This document shows positions 18,096 through 26,727 of a DNA stretch of 64,000 nt, in pieces. The notes below the pieces were generated by a model, which saw nothing but the letters and a program-made list of their open reading frames with translations, searched no databases and was not told where the DNA came from. The translations under genes and the position numbers were made by a program. The stretch comes from CALBPI01 sp038521865. GTDB lineage: Bacteria; Pseudomonadota; Gammaproteobacteria; Steroidobacterales; Woeseiaceae. Each line of letters begins with the position of its first letter. The stretch's first letter is position 1. The stretch covers positions 143,701 through 207,700 of the forward strand of contig JBCBKO010000006.1 of assembly GCA_038521865.1 (NCBI GenBank). The letters run 5' to 3'.

Positions 18096-18845
18096 CTAGA
18101 CAATCCGAAGCTTCGGTGCGGACTGCGAGTCGAGCGGTTCGATCGCCGGGCGACGATCGTCCTGCGTTACCGTCATATGAGCCGGCAGCACGATCACCGC
18201 GGACAGACCAGTACCGCCTGCCCGAAATTGCAGTTGGGCACCCATAGCTTCAAGCTCACGAGAGATAATCGACAGCCCCAGACCGGCAGACTTCCCGTTA
18301 GTTGATAGTTTGACAAACGGTTGCGCGATCTTGGTCAACATCCCGTCAGGCACACCGGCGCCGTTATCGCGCACGACGATCAACGTGCCCGCACCCATTG
18401 CGGCCGATGACTCGATATGAATCTGCAGTGTCGATGGGCTCGGGTGGTGCGTTATCGCATTGCGAAACAACTCGTCGAGGACCATACGCATAGCCGACAA
18501 ATCGGCCACAATTTGATCCTGCGCAACCGAGATTACCAATTCCGCACTCGGATTCACGTTCTGCTTCCGGAACACAATTTCGGCTAGCTCAGTCAGACTG
18601 AATTGCTCGGGAGTGACATGCCGCTGTCCTGCCCGGCAGTAACGTATCAGGTCATTAACGAACCGATCCATCCCCGCCAAACGCAGATCGAGCATTCCGA
18701 GCGCGTGCATCGCGGCATCAGGATCATCCCTCAAGAGGTCTTCCCTGACGTATGCCGACAGCTGCCGTGCAGAACGAAGCAATGACGCGTAGTCCTGCGA
18801 CAACGCTCTCGCGAAAACCTGTCGTTGTGAATCTTCTTCGATCAT
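18096..18845 (-). CDS. Histidine-kinase-like ATPase lacking the phosphoacceptor histidine
   Basis: This 249-residue cytoplasmic protein has an N-terminal dimerisation region and a C-terminal HATPase domain. The region aligns with the HisKA helix of phytochrome-type kinases, where the usual SHDLxEPL is replaced by 'SQDYASLLR': the phosphoacceptor histidine is glutamine (codon CAG). The ATPase half is intact, with N box 'DELFRNAITHH', G1 'DNGAGVP' and G2 'GLGLSI'. There is no sensor domain and no membrane segment. Its ATG overlaps the stop of the upstream REC-GGDEF-EAL gene (ATGA), so the two are co-translated. It may act as a phosphatase, an allosteric partner, or a trans-phosphorylating kinase. 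Confidence 0.85.
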   Translation of the reverse strand: MIEEDSQRQVFARALSQDYASLLRSARQLSAYVREDLLRDDPDAAMHALGMLDLRLAGMDRFVNDLIRYCRAGQRHVTPEQFSLTELAEIVFRKQNVNPSAELVISVAQDQIVADLSAMRMVLDELFRNAITHHPSPSTLQIHIESSAAMGAGTLIVVRDNGAGVPDGMLTKIAQPFVKLSTNGKSAGLGLSIISRELEAMGAQLQFRAGGTGLSAVIVLPAHMTVTQDDRRPAIEPLDSQSAPKLRIV

Positions 18846-20575
18846 TGATGCCCTTGGTCGCTGATGGCCGGCAATGCACGCAGAATGCCTGTCACGGTCT
18901 GTTTTCGGTCATCCAAAAAGTATTTACGAACGGATACCGCATCCATAGGCGCGCCATAATATCCGCCTTGCACTGAGTCGCACCCGATCGCTTTGAGTAG
19001 GCGCAACTGATCTTCAGTCTCAACGCCAATTGCACTTACGCCCAGCTCAAGATTGTGGGCGAGGTTGACGATCGATTTAACGATTGCAAACGAACGTTTG
19101 CGATCGAGCGCACCCACGAATTCTCTTGCGATACACAGGCCGTCCAATGGGAATTCATTCAGCATACCCATCGTCGAATAACCGGTCCCGAAATCATTCA
19201 GCCAAACCTGAACACCCGCCTTGCGCAACTCAGCTAACGCGTCTCGCGTTTCGCCGTATTCGGCGCGCAGAACAGACTCGGTGAGTTCGAAACGCAACAG
19301 TCCCGGGTTGACGCCGGTACGGTTAAACAGCCGATTCATTGCTTCTACAAGATCGGTGCGCAGTACCTGAGATGCAGAGACATTTACCGAAACCGGCACG
19401 ACGTCCAATTGGTCGTCGGTCCATGTCACGATGTCACTAGTTACCTGTTGAATCACAAGGTCATCGATAGCGGAAATCATACCGTTCTCTTCAGCGAAGG
19501 GAACAAAAGCTTCCGGCCCAAGGACGCCGCGACGTGGATGACGCCAACGCACTAGCGCTTCAAGGCCGACCAAACGATGGGTTCGCGCGCAGGCCTTCGG
19601 CTGGTACTGGACCACGAATTGTTCATTGGCGATCGCATCGGACAACTCGCGCAGCATGGCATTGCGTGCTTCGGCGCTTTTGTTGAGTTCCGGCGAATAG
19701 AACATGATGTTGTTACGACCATTGCGCTTGGCCTGATACATCGCAATATCGGACCTGGTCAGAAGTTCTTCGGTATCACTTGCATCATGTGGGTACATCG
19801 ATATACCGATACTCGCGCCGATCGTGACAGAGTGCCCGCCCAGAACGAAAGGCATCTGTAATGCTTCGAGAATTTTGGCAGCAACGATTTCAGCGTCATA
19901 GGGGCTGTTGAGAGACTCTGCAAGAATCGCAAACTCATCACCACCGAGGCGTCCGACCAGATCGCCAGTGCGCACACAGGAGCGGAATCGCATCGCAGCC
20001 TGAGTTAGTAGCTCATCACCCGCGTGGTGACCGAGCGTATCGTTGATCTCCTTGAATTCGTCAAGATCAATGAACAACAGCGCCATCAGCTCACCGCTGC
20101 GCTCGGCATGTCCGACCGCCTTCAGAAGCTGCCGATTGAATCGCTGTCGATTCGACAAGCGGGTCAGCTGATCAAAATCTGCAAGGTCGCGAAGGCGCTG
20201 CTCGCCCTTCTTTCGTTCAATCGCGTAGCGCAAGGTACGCACGAATGGCGCGCCTACGGAATCGCCTTTAGCGATAAAATCCTCGACACCTAACCTTGCC
20301 GCCGACAGCGCCATCTGTTCACGATCATCGCCGCTAAGCACAATGATTGGCATCGTCTCGTCGACTCGCTGTAAGTCCTTTATGGAACTCAGGCCGTGAC
20401 TGTCCGGCAACGTAAGATCCAGCAACGTGATATCGAAAGTACCCCTATCGATCTTCTCGACCGCCTCCTCCAGTGTTTCGACCGAGGTCACGCTTATGTT
20501 GCTGTCAACGCGCTGAAGGGACATCGTCACCATCTCCGCATCGGCTGCATTGTCTTCGACGACAAGTACGTGCAT
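18842..20575 (-). CDS. Response regulator REC-GGDEF-EAL with a degenerate EAL domain
   Basis: This 577-residue protein has a receiver domain (about 1-120; acidic 'VVEDN', phospho-site 'LLDLTLPD'), then GGDEF (about 150-310) with an intact RLGGDEF signature and an RTGD inhibitory-site motif 5 residues upstream. The EAL domain (about 325-570) keeps LEAL but has lost key residues: DDFGTGYS is NDFGTGYS, KIDRSF is CIAREF, and AEGVET is AIGVET. The likely role is phosphorylation-controlled c-di-GMP synthesis with a non-catalytic EAL domain used for binding or scaffolding. The ATG at 20575 has an AAGGA site; an upstream in-frame ATG at 20638 has no good site. The kinase-like gene overlaps its end. 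Confidence 0.9.
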   Translation of the reverse strand: MHVLVVEDNAADAEMVTMSLQRVDSNISVTSVETLEEAVEKIDRGTFDITLLDLTLPDSHGLSSIKDLQRVDETMPIIVLSGDDREQMALSAARLGVEDFIAKGDSVGAPFVRTLRYAIERKKGEQRLRDLADFDQLTRLSNRQRFNRQLLKAVGHAERSGELMALLFIDLDEFKEINDTLGHHAGDELLTQAAMRFRSCVRTGDLVGRLGGDEFAILAESLNSPYDAEIVAAKILEALQMPFVLGGHSVTIGASIGISMYPHDASDTEELLTRSDIAMYQAKRNGRNNIMFYSPELNKSAEARNAMLRELSDAIANEQFVVQYQPKACARTHRLVGLEALVRWRHPRRGVLGPEAFVPFAEENGMISAIDDLVIQQVTSDIVTWTDDQLDVVPVSVNVSASQVLRTDLVEAMNRLFNRTGVNPGLLRFELTESVLRAEYGETRDALAELRKAGVQVWLNDFGTGYSTMGMLNEFPLDGLCIAREFVGALDRKRSFAIVKSIVNLAHNLELGVSAIGVETEDQLRLLKAIGCDSVQGGYYGAPMDAVSVRKYFLDDRKQTVTGILRALPAISDQGHQ

Positions 20576-20676
20576 ATCCAATTCCTTTTGTCGTTTCGAT
20601 GCGTTCTCGGCACGCCGAATGTTATTAGCGGCGCGCACCTACACGGCTTTAGTAAGGCGGGCTCGCAATAGCGTTA

Positions 20677-20695
20677 TGTCACATCCCTTGTGACA
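20677..20695. promoter_or_regulatory. Perfect inverted repeat between the divergent signalling genes
   Basis: TGTCACA-TCCCT-TGTGACA is a 7-bp perfect inverted repeat with a 5-nt spacer. It sits in the intergenic region, 102 nt from the minus-strand regulator and 59 nt before the plus-strand HATPase gene. The half sites point outward compared with a CRP site, so a different dimeric regulator is more likely. Confidence 0.4.
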
Positions 20696-20753
20696 CCGTT
20701 TTTGGAGACTAAACGATTAAAGCGGGGTTTGGGAGTGCCGCTATAGCACAACG

Positions 20754-22514
20754 ATGGATACAAGAAACCGGGGCAATTTCGCCACCGTGGAGAAAAGGGG
20801 CAACATACCCGTGGTCACTCAATCGCTTCGCAGTGTCGTGGAATCAACTGTAGAACTCGCTGCGCCGCGGGCATCTGAAGCAGGATTGAGCCTGCACTGC
20901 CATATCGACTCACAATGCGAACGCGTGGTGAATTTCGATGCATGGTGTGTCAGCCAGCTACTCTCCAATCTACTAAGCAACGCACTGAGCTACACACCCA
21001 AGGGTTGTGTTCGCGTTTATGCAAGCTGTGAGGTAGACGATGGGCAGAACCGATTCGAGCTGCGTGTGGAGGACACCGGGCCCGGAATCGCACCCGAGAT
21101 ACTCGATGTCGTATTCACGTTGCCGGATCAGCGCGAGTCATTGGAGCGCGCCGAGCGTGTCGGCTTCGGACTGGTCATCGCACGCCAATTGTGCGACATG
21201 CTCAATGCACAACTCACCATTGAGCAACCCGACACGGGAGGCACTGTCGCGCGCGTACACGGTGTGCTTGGTAGTTCGGATACCACAATCCGCGCAGACA
21301 GAGCGCTACCGGAGGCATTGCGCGACTCTTACGCACTGATCATCGATAGTGATGTGGCCGCACGCCGTCTACTCGAAGCCCGTTTAAGGTCGTGGGGCAT
21401 CAGCGTCAACACGGCGTTGGATATTCCTTCCGGAATTACTGAGCTGCGAACAGCCGTGCAAGAGGGTCGCAGCATCGGCATGGTGTTTGTGAGCGCCGAG
21501 GTCGCCAAGCCAGCGCTGGCCACCTTTATCGAGATGCTGCGCAACGCAGAGGAGTTCGCCGACATTCTGTTGGTCATGCTCGCGCCTGACGACAACGGCA
21601 GTCAGCCCTCAACGCTGTCCGATCCGATTGCTAACACAACGCTCAGCAAACCGATTCACCCCTCAGCACTCTTCGACTGCATTACACGGCACCCTCAGGT
21701 GAAGGCACGCATGGAGAGCACTGAAGATTCCGCGAGAGACCCTGACTTCCGACGCGTTCTCTTGGTGGAAGACAATATCGTGAATCAATGCGTCGCCACC
21801 GAGATTCTCAAACGAATTGGGGTTCAGGTGCAAATTGCCAACCATGGCGGTGAGGCACTCGAATTGCTTCAGCAACAATCATTCGACTTCGTCTTCATGG
21901 ACTGTCAGATGCCGGAGATGGACGGTTTCGAGGCGACACGCCGAATCCGCCAGACGGCCGAGCTCGAATCGCTGCCGGTCGTCGCTTTGACCGCCAATGC
22001 GCTTTCGGGAGACCGTCAACGGTGCCTGGACGCAGGGATGAGCGACTACCTCACGAAACCATTCACCAAAGAACAGCTTGAGACTATGCTGGACAAGTGG
22101 ATTCGGTCGACGGATGGCATCAATGTCTCGGCAACCTACAGCGATGTTGTATACGTCGAGTTGATCGATGACGCTGCATTGGACCAGATTCGCATGCTCG
22201 ACGATGATGGCGACAGCACCATCTTCGATGAAATTCTGGACGAATATTTTGTGTCATCCGAACGCCTTGTCGGGCGTATTCGCGATGCATTGGATAATGG
22301 CGACGCCGCCGAAGCGGGACGCTGTGCACATGCACTCAAGTCCAGCAGCGCGGCAGTCGGCCTTGCTCACTTCGCCAGTCAGTGCGCAGAGCTCGAGCAG
22401 CTGGCGCGTGACGACGATCCGAGCGCGATGCGCAGCCTGTGGGCAAACGCAGATCGTACCTTCGAGCGTTCAACAGCCGCTTTGGCAGAACGGCGCACCA
22501 AGCAAGTCGCCTGA
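20754..22514 (+). CDS. HATPase-pseudoREC-REC-HPt hybrid protein without HisKA
   Basis: This 586-residue protein starts within what is normally the linker between HisKA and HATPase, so it has no sensor and no phosphoacceptor histidine helix. The HATPase (about 20-175) has N box 'LLSNLLSNALSY', G1 'DTGPGI' and G2 'GFGL'. A first receiver-like domain (about 190-310) lacks the phospho-aspartate. A second receiver (about 335-450) is complete ('VEDNIVN', 'FMDCQMPEMDG', 'TKPF'). The C-terminal HPt (about 470-580) has the histidine in 'AHALKSSSA'. It resembles a BarA-type tripartite kinase without its front half. No upstream in-frame coding for the missing part is seen. The next gene starts 2 nt after it. 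Confidence 0.88.
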   Translation: MDTRNRGNFATVEKRGNIPVVTQSLRSVVESTVELAAPRASEAGLSLHCHIDSQCERVVNFDAWCVSQLLSNLLSNALSYTPKGCVRVYASCEVDDGQNRFELRVEDTGPGIAPEILDVVFTLPDQRESLERAERVGFGLVIARQLCDMLNAQLTIEQPDTGGTVARVHGVLGSSDTTIRADRALPEALRDSYALIIDSDVAARRLLEARLRSWGISVNTALDIPSGITELRTAVQEGRSIGMVFVSAEVAKPALATFIEMLRNAEEFADILLVMLAPDDNGSQPSTLSDPIANTTLSKPIHPSALFDCITRHPQVKARMESTEDSARDPDFRRVLLVEDNIVNQCVATEILKRIGVQVQIANHGGEALELLQQQSFDFVFMDCQMPEMDGFEATRRIRQTAELESLPVVALTANALSGDRQRCLDAGMSDYLTKPFTKEQLETMLDKWIRSTDGINVSATYSDVVYVELIDDAALDQIRMLDDDGDSTIFDEILDEYFVSSERLVGRIRDALDNGDAAEAGRCAHALKSSSAAVGLAHFASQCAELEQLARDDDPSAMRSLWANADRTFERSTAALAERRTKQVA

Positions 22515-22515
22515 T

Positions 22516-24729
22516 ATGGCCAACGACCTCACAGGCATCTTCGAGAGCATTACAGGTTCGTTTCCGGACCGACCCCCGCTCGTGCTGATCGTCGATGACG
22601 AAGCAACGATCAGATTGATGACCCGACGTTTCCTCGAGCATGCCGGCTTCCTCGTCGTCGACGCTGACAATGCCGAAGCGGGTATGCGAAAGATAGAGCG
22701 CAATAAGCCGGATATCATCCTGCTGGACGTCGACATGCCTGGCATGAACGGTTTCGAGCTCACGGCCTGGATTCGACAACAACCAGGGCTGCGTTATACG
22801 CCGGTCGTCATGATTACCGGTCGCGAGGATCCGGAGTCGGTCAACGCCGCCTATGAGGTTGGCGCCACCGACTTCATTGTGAAACCTATCAGCTGGTCGG
22901 TACTCTCGCACCGAGTCAGATACATTCTTCGCAGTTCGCAGACCCAGCTTGCGTTGCGAGAGTCACATTCTCGAGTCAAGGCGATCGTACAGGCACTGCC
23001 CGACCGTTTGTTCCTTCTGAATGCTCGAAACCAGGTCATTGGCGACAACGCCTCACTCATCCAATACAACTCGACAGGCACTGACCAATTGGCGCTGCGC
23101 ACCGAATCTTGGGATGCACAAGAGCATATCTTGCGTCGAGAGATCGAGTCGTTTTGTACGCAACACACAGAAAAGGTGTTGGAGACCGGCGAGCCGATAG
23201 AGACCGCGATCTCACTCATGGATCGTAAAGGACGAAAACAACACTTTGAAATCCGACTGGGCAAACAGTCCGATCAAAACGTGCTCGCCGTCGTCCGCGA
23301 TGTCACCGAACAGCGCGAAGCAACGGACCGCATTCACCAGCTGGCGTACTACGATCCGCTGACCGGACTGCCCAACCGGCAGTTCTTCTCCAGCGAGTTG
23401 CGTCACTGTATGGATCGCGCTCGTGCCAATGGATCGCGCTTCGCCCTGCTGTATATCGACCTCGATCACTTCAAGCGCATCAACGATACACTCGGCCACA
23501 CGACCGGGGATGAACTGCTCAAGATGGTTGCCCTGCGCTTGGAGCGATGCTTGCGCTCTGAAGACACGCTCTCACGCACGGACAAAGGCGGGCTTGCGGA
23601 CAGCGGTAACGTCGCCAGACTCGGCGGCGATGAGTTTACGCTGCTCGTGAGAAACGAGAAGGCGGTCGAGAACATTGAAAGCGTTGCATCACGCATCATC
23701 GAAACGCTGAAGGCACCGTTCGAATTCACAGGTCACGAGTTTGTGGTGACACCGAGCATCGGCATTGCGATTTATCCGAATGACGGCGAGGACGAAGAGA
23801 CACTTCTGAAAACGGCTGACGTCGCGATGTACCAGGCGAAGCAGGCCGGGCGTTCGGGATTCTCTTTTTGCACGGAGACGACTTCGGTACGCTCGTTGGA
23901 GCGACTCGACCTCGAAATCGATCTCAGGAGGGCACTTGAGCAGGGCCAGTTTGAGTTGCACTACCAACCCAAAGTCCGCGTCGGCGACTGGCGCATCACC
24001 GGTGCAGAGGCACTGCTGCGATGGCAGCACCCGGAACGCGGATGGGTTTCCCCCGGAAAGATCATTCCGATTGCGGAAGATACCGGACTCATCGTCCCGA
24101 TCGGTCGCTGGATCATTCAGGAAGCCTGTCGTCAGATGGCAGTGTGGAAGCAAGCACGTATGCCCGCTATTCCCATCTCGGTCAACTTGTCGAGTCAGCA
24201 GTTCTGGCAGGACGATGTGGCCTCAGTGGTCGAAGCGGCACTCGGGACACACGAGTTGGATGCGGAGTCGCTGCAACTAGAGTTGACCGAAGGTGTGTTG
24301 ATGCAGGATGTGCAACAGACTCGTGACGCGCTGCAGACCCTACGTGAAATTGGTATCTCGCTGGCCATCGACGACTTCGGCACCGGATACTCGTCGCTCG
24401 CCTATCTGCGACAGTTTCCGATCGATTCACTGAAGATCGATCGTTCTTTCGTCTGCGATATTCCTGACGAAGACGCTGTCGCTATCTGTAACGCGATCAT
24501 CAGTATGGCCGGCAGCCTGAAGCTCAAGACTGTTGCCGAAGGCGTCGAGACCTACTCGCAACTCGAGTACCTGATGCGCCGCCGGTGCGACGAGATTCAG
24601 GGATACTACTTCTCCAAGCCCCTGCCTGCCGCCGAGATTGGCGAGCTACTGCGCGACACCAAACGCTTTGCTGCCATCGTACGCAACGATCAAGCCGCGA
24701 TGGTGGCTGCGAGAGCTTCGGCGATATAA
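22516..24729 (+). CDS. Response regulator REC-PAS-GGDEF-EAL, c-di-GMP enzyme
   Basis: This 737-residue protein has a receiver (about 20-140; 'IVDDEAT', 'LLDVDMPGMNG', 'VKPIS'), a PAS-type segment (about 155-270), GGDEF (about 280-460) with RLGGDEF and EAL (about 475-720). The EAL domain has all catalytic motifs: EALLRW, ELTEGVL, DDFGTGYSSL, KIDRSFV, AEGVET and QGYYFSKP. GGDEF has an inserted stretch of about 14 residues before RLGGDEF, and no RxxD inhibitory site. It is therefore likely bifunctional or a phosphodiesterase. Only 1 nt separates it from the HPt protein, and its REC could accept phosphoryl groups from that HPt. Its 3' end overlaps the convergent aminotransferase by 40 nt. Confidence 0.92.
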   Translation: MANDLTGIFESITGSFPDRPPLVLIVDDEATIRLMTRRFLEHAGFLVVDADNAEAGMRKIERNKPDIILLDVDMPGMNGFELTAWIRQQPGLRYTPVVMITGREDPESVNAAYEVGATDFIVKPISWSVLSHRVRYILRSSQTQLALRESHSRVKAIVQALPDRLFLLNARNQVIGDNASLIQYNSTGTDQLALRTESWDAQEHILRREIESFCTQHTEKVLETGEPIETAISLMDRKGRKQHFEIRLGKQSDQNVLAVVRDVTEQREATDRIHQLAYYDPLTGLPNRQFFSSELRHCMDRARANGSRFALLYIDLDHFKRINDTLGHTTGDELLKMVALRLERCLRSEDTLSRTDKGGLADSGNVARLGGDEFTLLVRNEKAVENIESVASRIIETLKAPFEFTGHEFVVTPSIGIAIYPNDGEDEETLLKTADVAMYQAKQAGRSGFSFCTETTSVRSLERLDLEIDLRRALEQGQFELHYQPKVRVGDWRITGAEALLRWQHPERGWVSPGKIIPIAEDTGLIVPIGRWIIQEACRQMAVWKQARMPAIPISVNLSSQQFWQDDVASVVEAALGTHELDAESLQLELTEGVLMQDVQQTRDALQTLREIGISLAIDDFGTGYSSLAYLRQFPIDSLKIDRSFVCDIPDEDAVAICNAIISMAGSLKLKTVAEGVETYSQLEYLMRRRCDEIQGYYFSKPLPAAEIGELLRDTKRFAAIVRNDQAAMVAARASAI

Positions 24730-25883
24730 CCCACGCGACTGCCCGTCATTCCGGCCACGTTTACCCGGCTCGAGCCAACGATGTAGACGTGCCAGTCCTC
24801 ACGCAGCTTGCCGATCGTCGCTTTGTCGATGCCCAGCAGCGAGAACATGCCCGACTGCTCGGCCACAAATGCGAATCGCTCAGCCAGACCGTGCGCTTCC
24901 AGCGCAGAGACAAAACCTCGGCGCTGCGCGGCCATTCTCTCGCGCATGGTTGCGAGCTCGTCCAGCCACGTATCGCGCAGTCCCTGATCGGTGAGAATCG
25001 TCGCAACGATTCTTGCACCGTGATCAGGGGGCATCGAGATCATGGAACGCGTGATTTTCATTAAGTGCGTGCGAATCGCTTGGGCTTGCGAAGCGGTGGC
25101 GGTAATTGCGGTCAGCGCACCTGTGCGTTCGCGGTATAGCCCAAAATTCTTCGAGCAGGAACTCACGGCCAGCAGTTCCGGCACCTGCTCTGCAAGCATT
25201 CGTACGCCTTCGGCGTCTGCGTCGAGTCCGCGTCCAAACCCCTGATAGGCAGTATCAACAAACGGCAAAATATTGCGCTCTGCGCAAATACTCGCCACCT
25301 GCCGCCAGAGACTCTGATCAAGGTCCGCGCCGGTCGGGTTATGGCAGCAGCCGTGCAACAAAATCACATCGCGTTCAGGTATCGCCCTGACATCCTCGAG
25401 GAAGCCTTCACCGTCCAACGTGCCCGTCGCACTGTCGTAATAACGCAGCGGTTCCAGATTCAGCCCAGTTGAGGAAAGCAACGGCTGGTGGTTTGCCCAG
25501 GTCGGCGTTGTCACCCAGATCGTCGCATCGGGTCGCAAGCTGGCGATGAGCTCACCCGCTACCCGCAGACCACCCGAGCCGCCCGCTGTTTGCACGGTAG
25601 TCACTCGTCCGGCTACCAACGCAGAATGGCTATCACCGAGGAGCATACGCGTCATGCCGTCATTGAATGCATCCAGACCGGCGATGCCGACGTAGCTCTT
25701 CGTGCGCTGCGCCTCAAGAATGCGTTGCTCGGCGCCAGTGACCGCCTGCAATACCGGTGTGGCGCCTGCGTCATCTTGGTAGACACCAACACCGAGATCG
25801 ACTTTTTTGTCCGAGGCGTCGGCCCGATAGGCCGCCATCAAGGCAAGAATCGGATCACCGGGCAAAGGGGAAACATCGAACAT
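24690..25883 (-). CDS. Aromatic/aspartate aminotransferase, PLP class I
   Basis: This 397-residue enzyme is of the AspC/TyrB type (subfamily Ialpha), transferring the amino group of aspartate or aromatic amino acids to 2-oxoglutarate. Recognisable segments are 'KVDLGVGVYQDDAG', 'GGSGGLRVAGEL', 'LHGCCHNPTGADL', and the lysine of 'SSCSKNFGLYRERTG' that forms the Schiff base with PLP. The arginine in 'SSRVNVAGM' near the end binds the substrate carboxylate. The length is that of the family. The gene is convergent with and overlaps the REC-PAS-GGDEF-EAL gene, which is unusual for a housekeeping enzyme. Confidence 0.93.
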   Translation of the reverse strand: MFDVSPLPGDPILALMAAYRADASDKKVDLGVGVYQDDAGATPVLQAVTGAEQRILEAQRTKSYVGIAGLDAFNDGMTRMLLGDSHSALVAGRVTTVQTAGGSGGLRVAGELIASLRPDATIWVTTPTWANHQPLLSSTGLNLEPLRYYDSATGTLDGEGFLEDVRAIPERDVILLHGCCHNPTGADLDQSLWRQVASICAERNILPFVDTAYQGFGRGLDADAEGVRMLAEQVPELLAVSSCSKNFGLYRERTGALTAITATASQAQAIRTHLMKITRSMISMPPDHGARIVATILTDQGLRDTWLDELATMRERMAAQRRGFVSALEAHGLAERFAFVAEQSGMFSLLGIDKATIGKLREDWHVYIVGSSRVNVAGMTGSRVGYIAEALAATIAA

Positions 25884-25973
25884 CGGGACACTCCTAAAAA
25901 GACGTGCCCATAGTAACGACAGCGCGAGCTGAGTTCACCGATTGTTGGGCGTGATTCGCTCACGCCGACCGAC

Positions 25974-26705
25974 TCAAGCGGTAAGAATACTCTCCGCCAT
26001 ACTCTCGAGTGAGGCGCGATCGGTGATCACGATATGTTTGCGTCGCACAGTGAGCACACCTGCCGAGCGGAGCCGACTGAAAACGCGACTCACCGTTTCG
26101 GTCGCAAGCCCAAGATGATTGCCGATATCACCGCGCGACATCGCCAACTCAAACTGATCGCCGTCCCAACCTCGCGAAGCCAGGCGCGCCGAGATATCGA
26201 CGATGAAAGCCGCGATCCGCTCCTCCGCTGAGAACTCTCCTGCGTGCAACTGCTGTGCTGCAAGCTGGCCCGAAAACAATCGGAACAGTTGCTGCTGAAG
26301 CCCGGACGCGCAGCAGGATAACTCTAGAAGCTGGCGATAATCGATGGCGCAGGTAGCTCCTTTTTGCAGAGCCACTGTGCTGTCCTGATATACGCCCATA
26401 CTGACGGCATCCAGGCCAATGAGCTCGCCAGGAAAATGGAAACGACGTACCTGCTCTCGACCTTCGCGGTCGACCCGGTAACTCTTGAAGCAACCCGATC
26501 GAACCGCCATGACACCTTTGAAGGCATCACCCCGGCGAGCGACGTACTCTCCGGAGTCGACCGAGCCATCGACGTGGAGTAACTCATCGAGCTTCCTCAA
26601 CGTCTCTTCATCGGATCCTGCAGCCAGACAAAACTGGCCCACCTGACAGTCGCTGCACCTCGCTTCGGCGACCTGTCCGCGCAATATCGGTGTCGTGGTC
26701 CCCAT
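25974..26705 (-). CDS. fnr: Oxygen-sensing transcription factor of the FNR/ANR family
   Basis: This 243-residue Crp-family regulator has N-terminal cysteines in C-x2-C-x5-C (about 17, 20, 26) plus a fourth near 'GATCAID'. These are the four ligands of the [4Fe-4S] cluster in FNR/ANR. A cyclic-nucleotide-binding-like beta barrel follows, then a HTH with 'ETVSRVFSRL', whose Glu, Ser and Arg recognise TTGAT/C half sites. It lies 22 nt downstream of the hemN-like gene, probably in the same unit. A matching FNR box precedes ccoN. Confidence 0.95.
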   Translation of the reverse strand: MGTTTPILRGQVAEARCSDCQVGQFCLAAGSDEETLRKLDELLHVDGSVDSGEYVARRGDAFKGVMAVRSGCFKSYRVDREGREQVRRFHFPGELIGLDAVSMGVYQDSTVALQKGATCAIDYRQLLELSCCASGLQQQLFRLFSGQLAAQQLHAGEFSAEERIAAFIVDISARLASRGWDGDQFELAMSRGDIGNHLGLATETVSRVFSRLRSAGVLTVRRKHIVITDRASLESMAESILTA

Positions 26706-26727
26706 AACCTGATCCCGTCTGCGTGTG

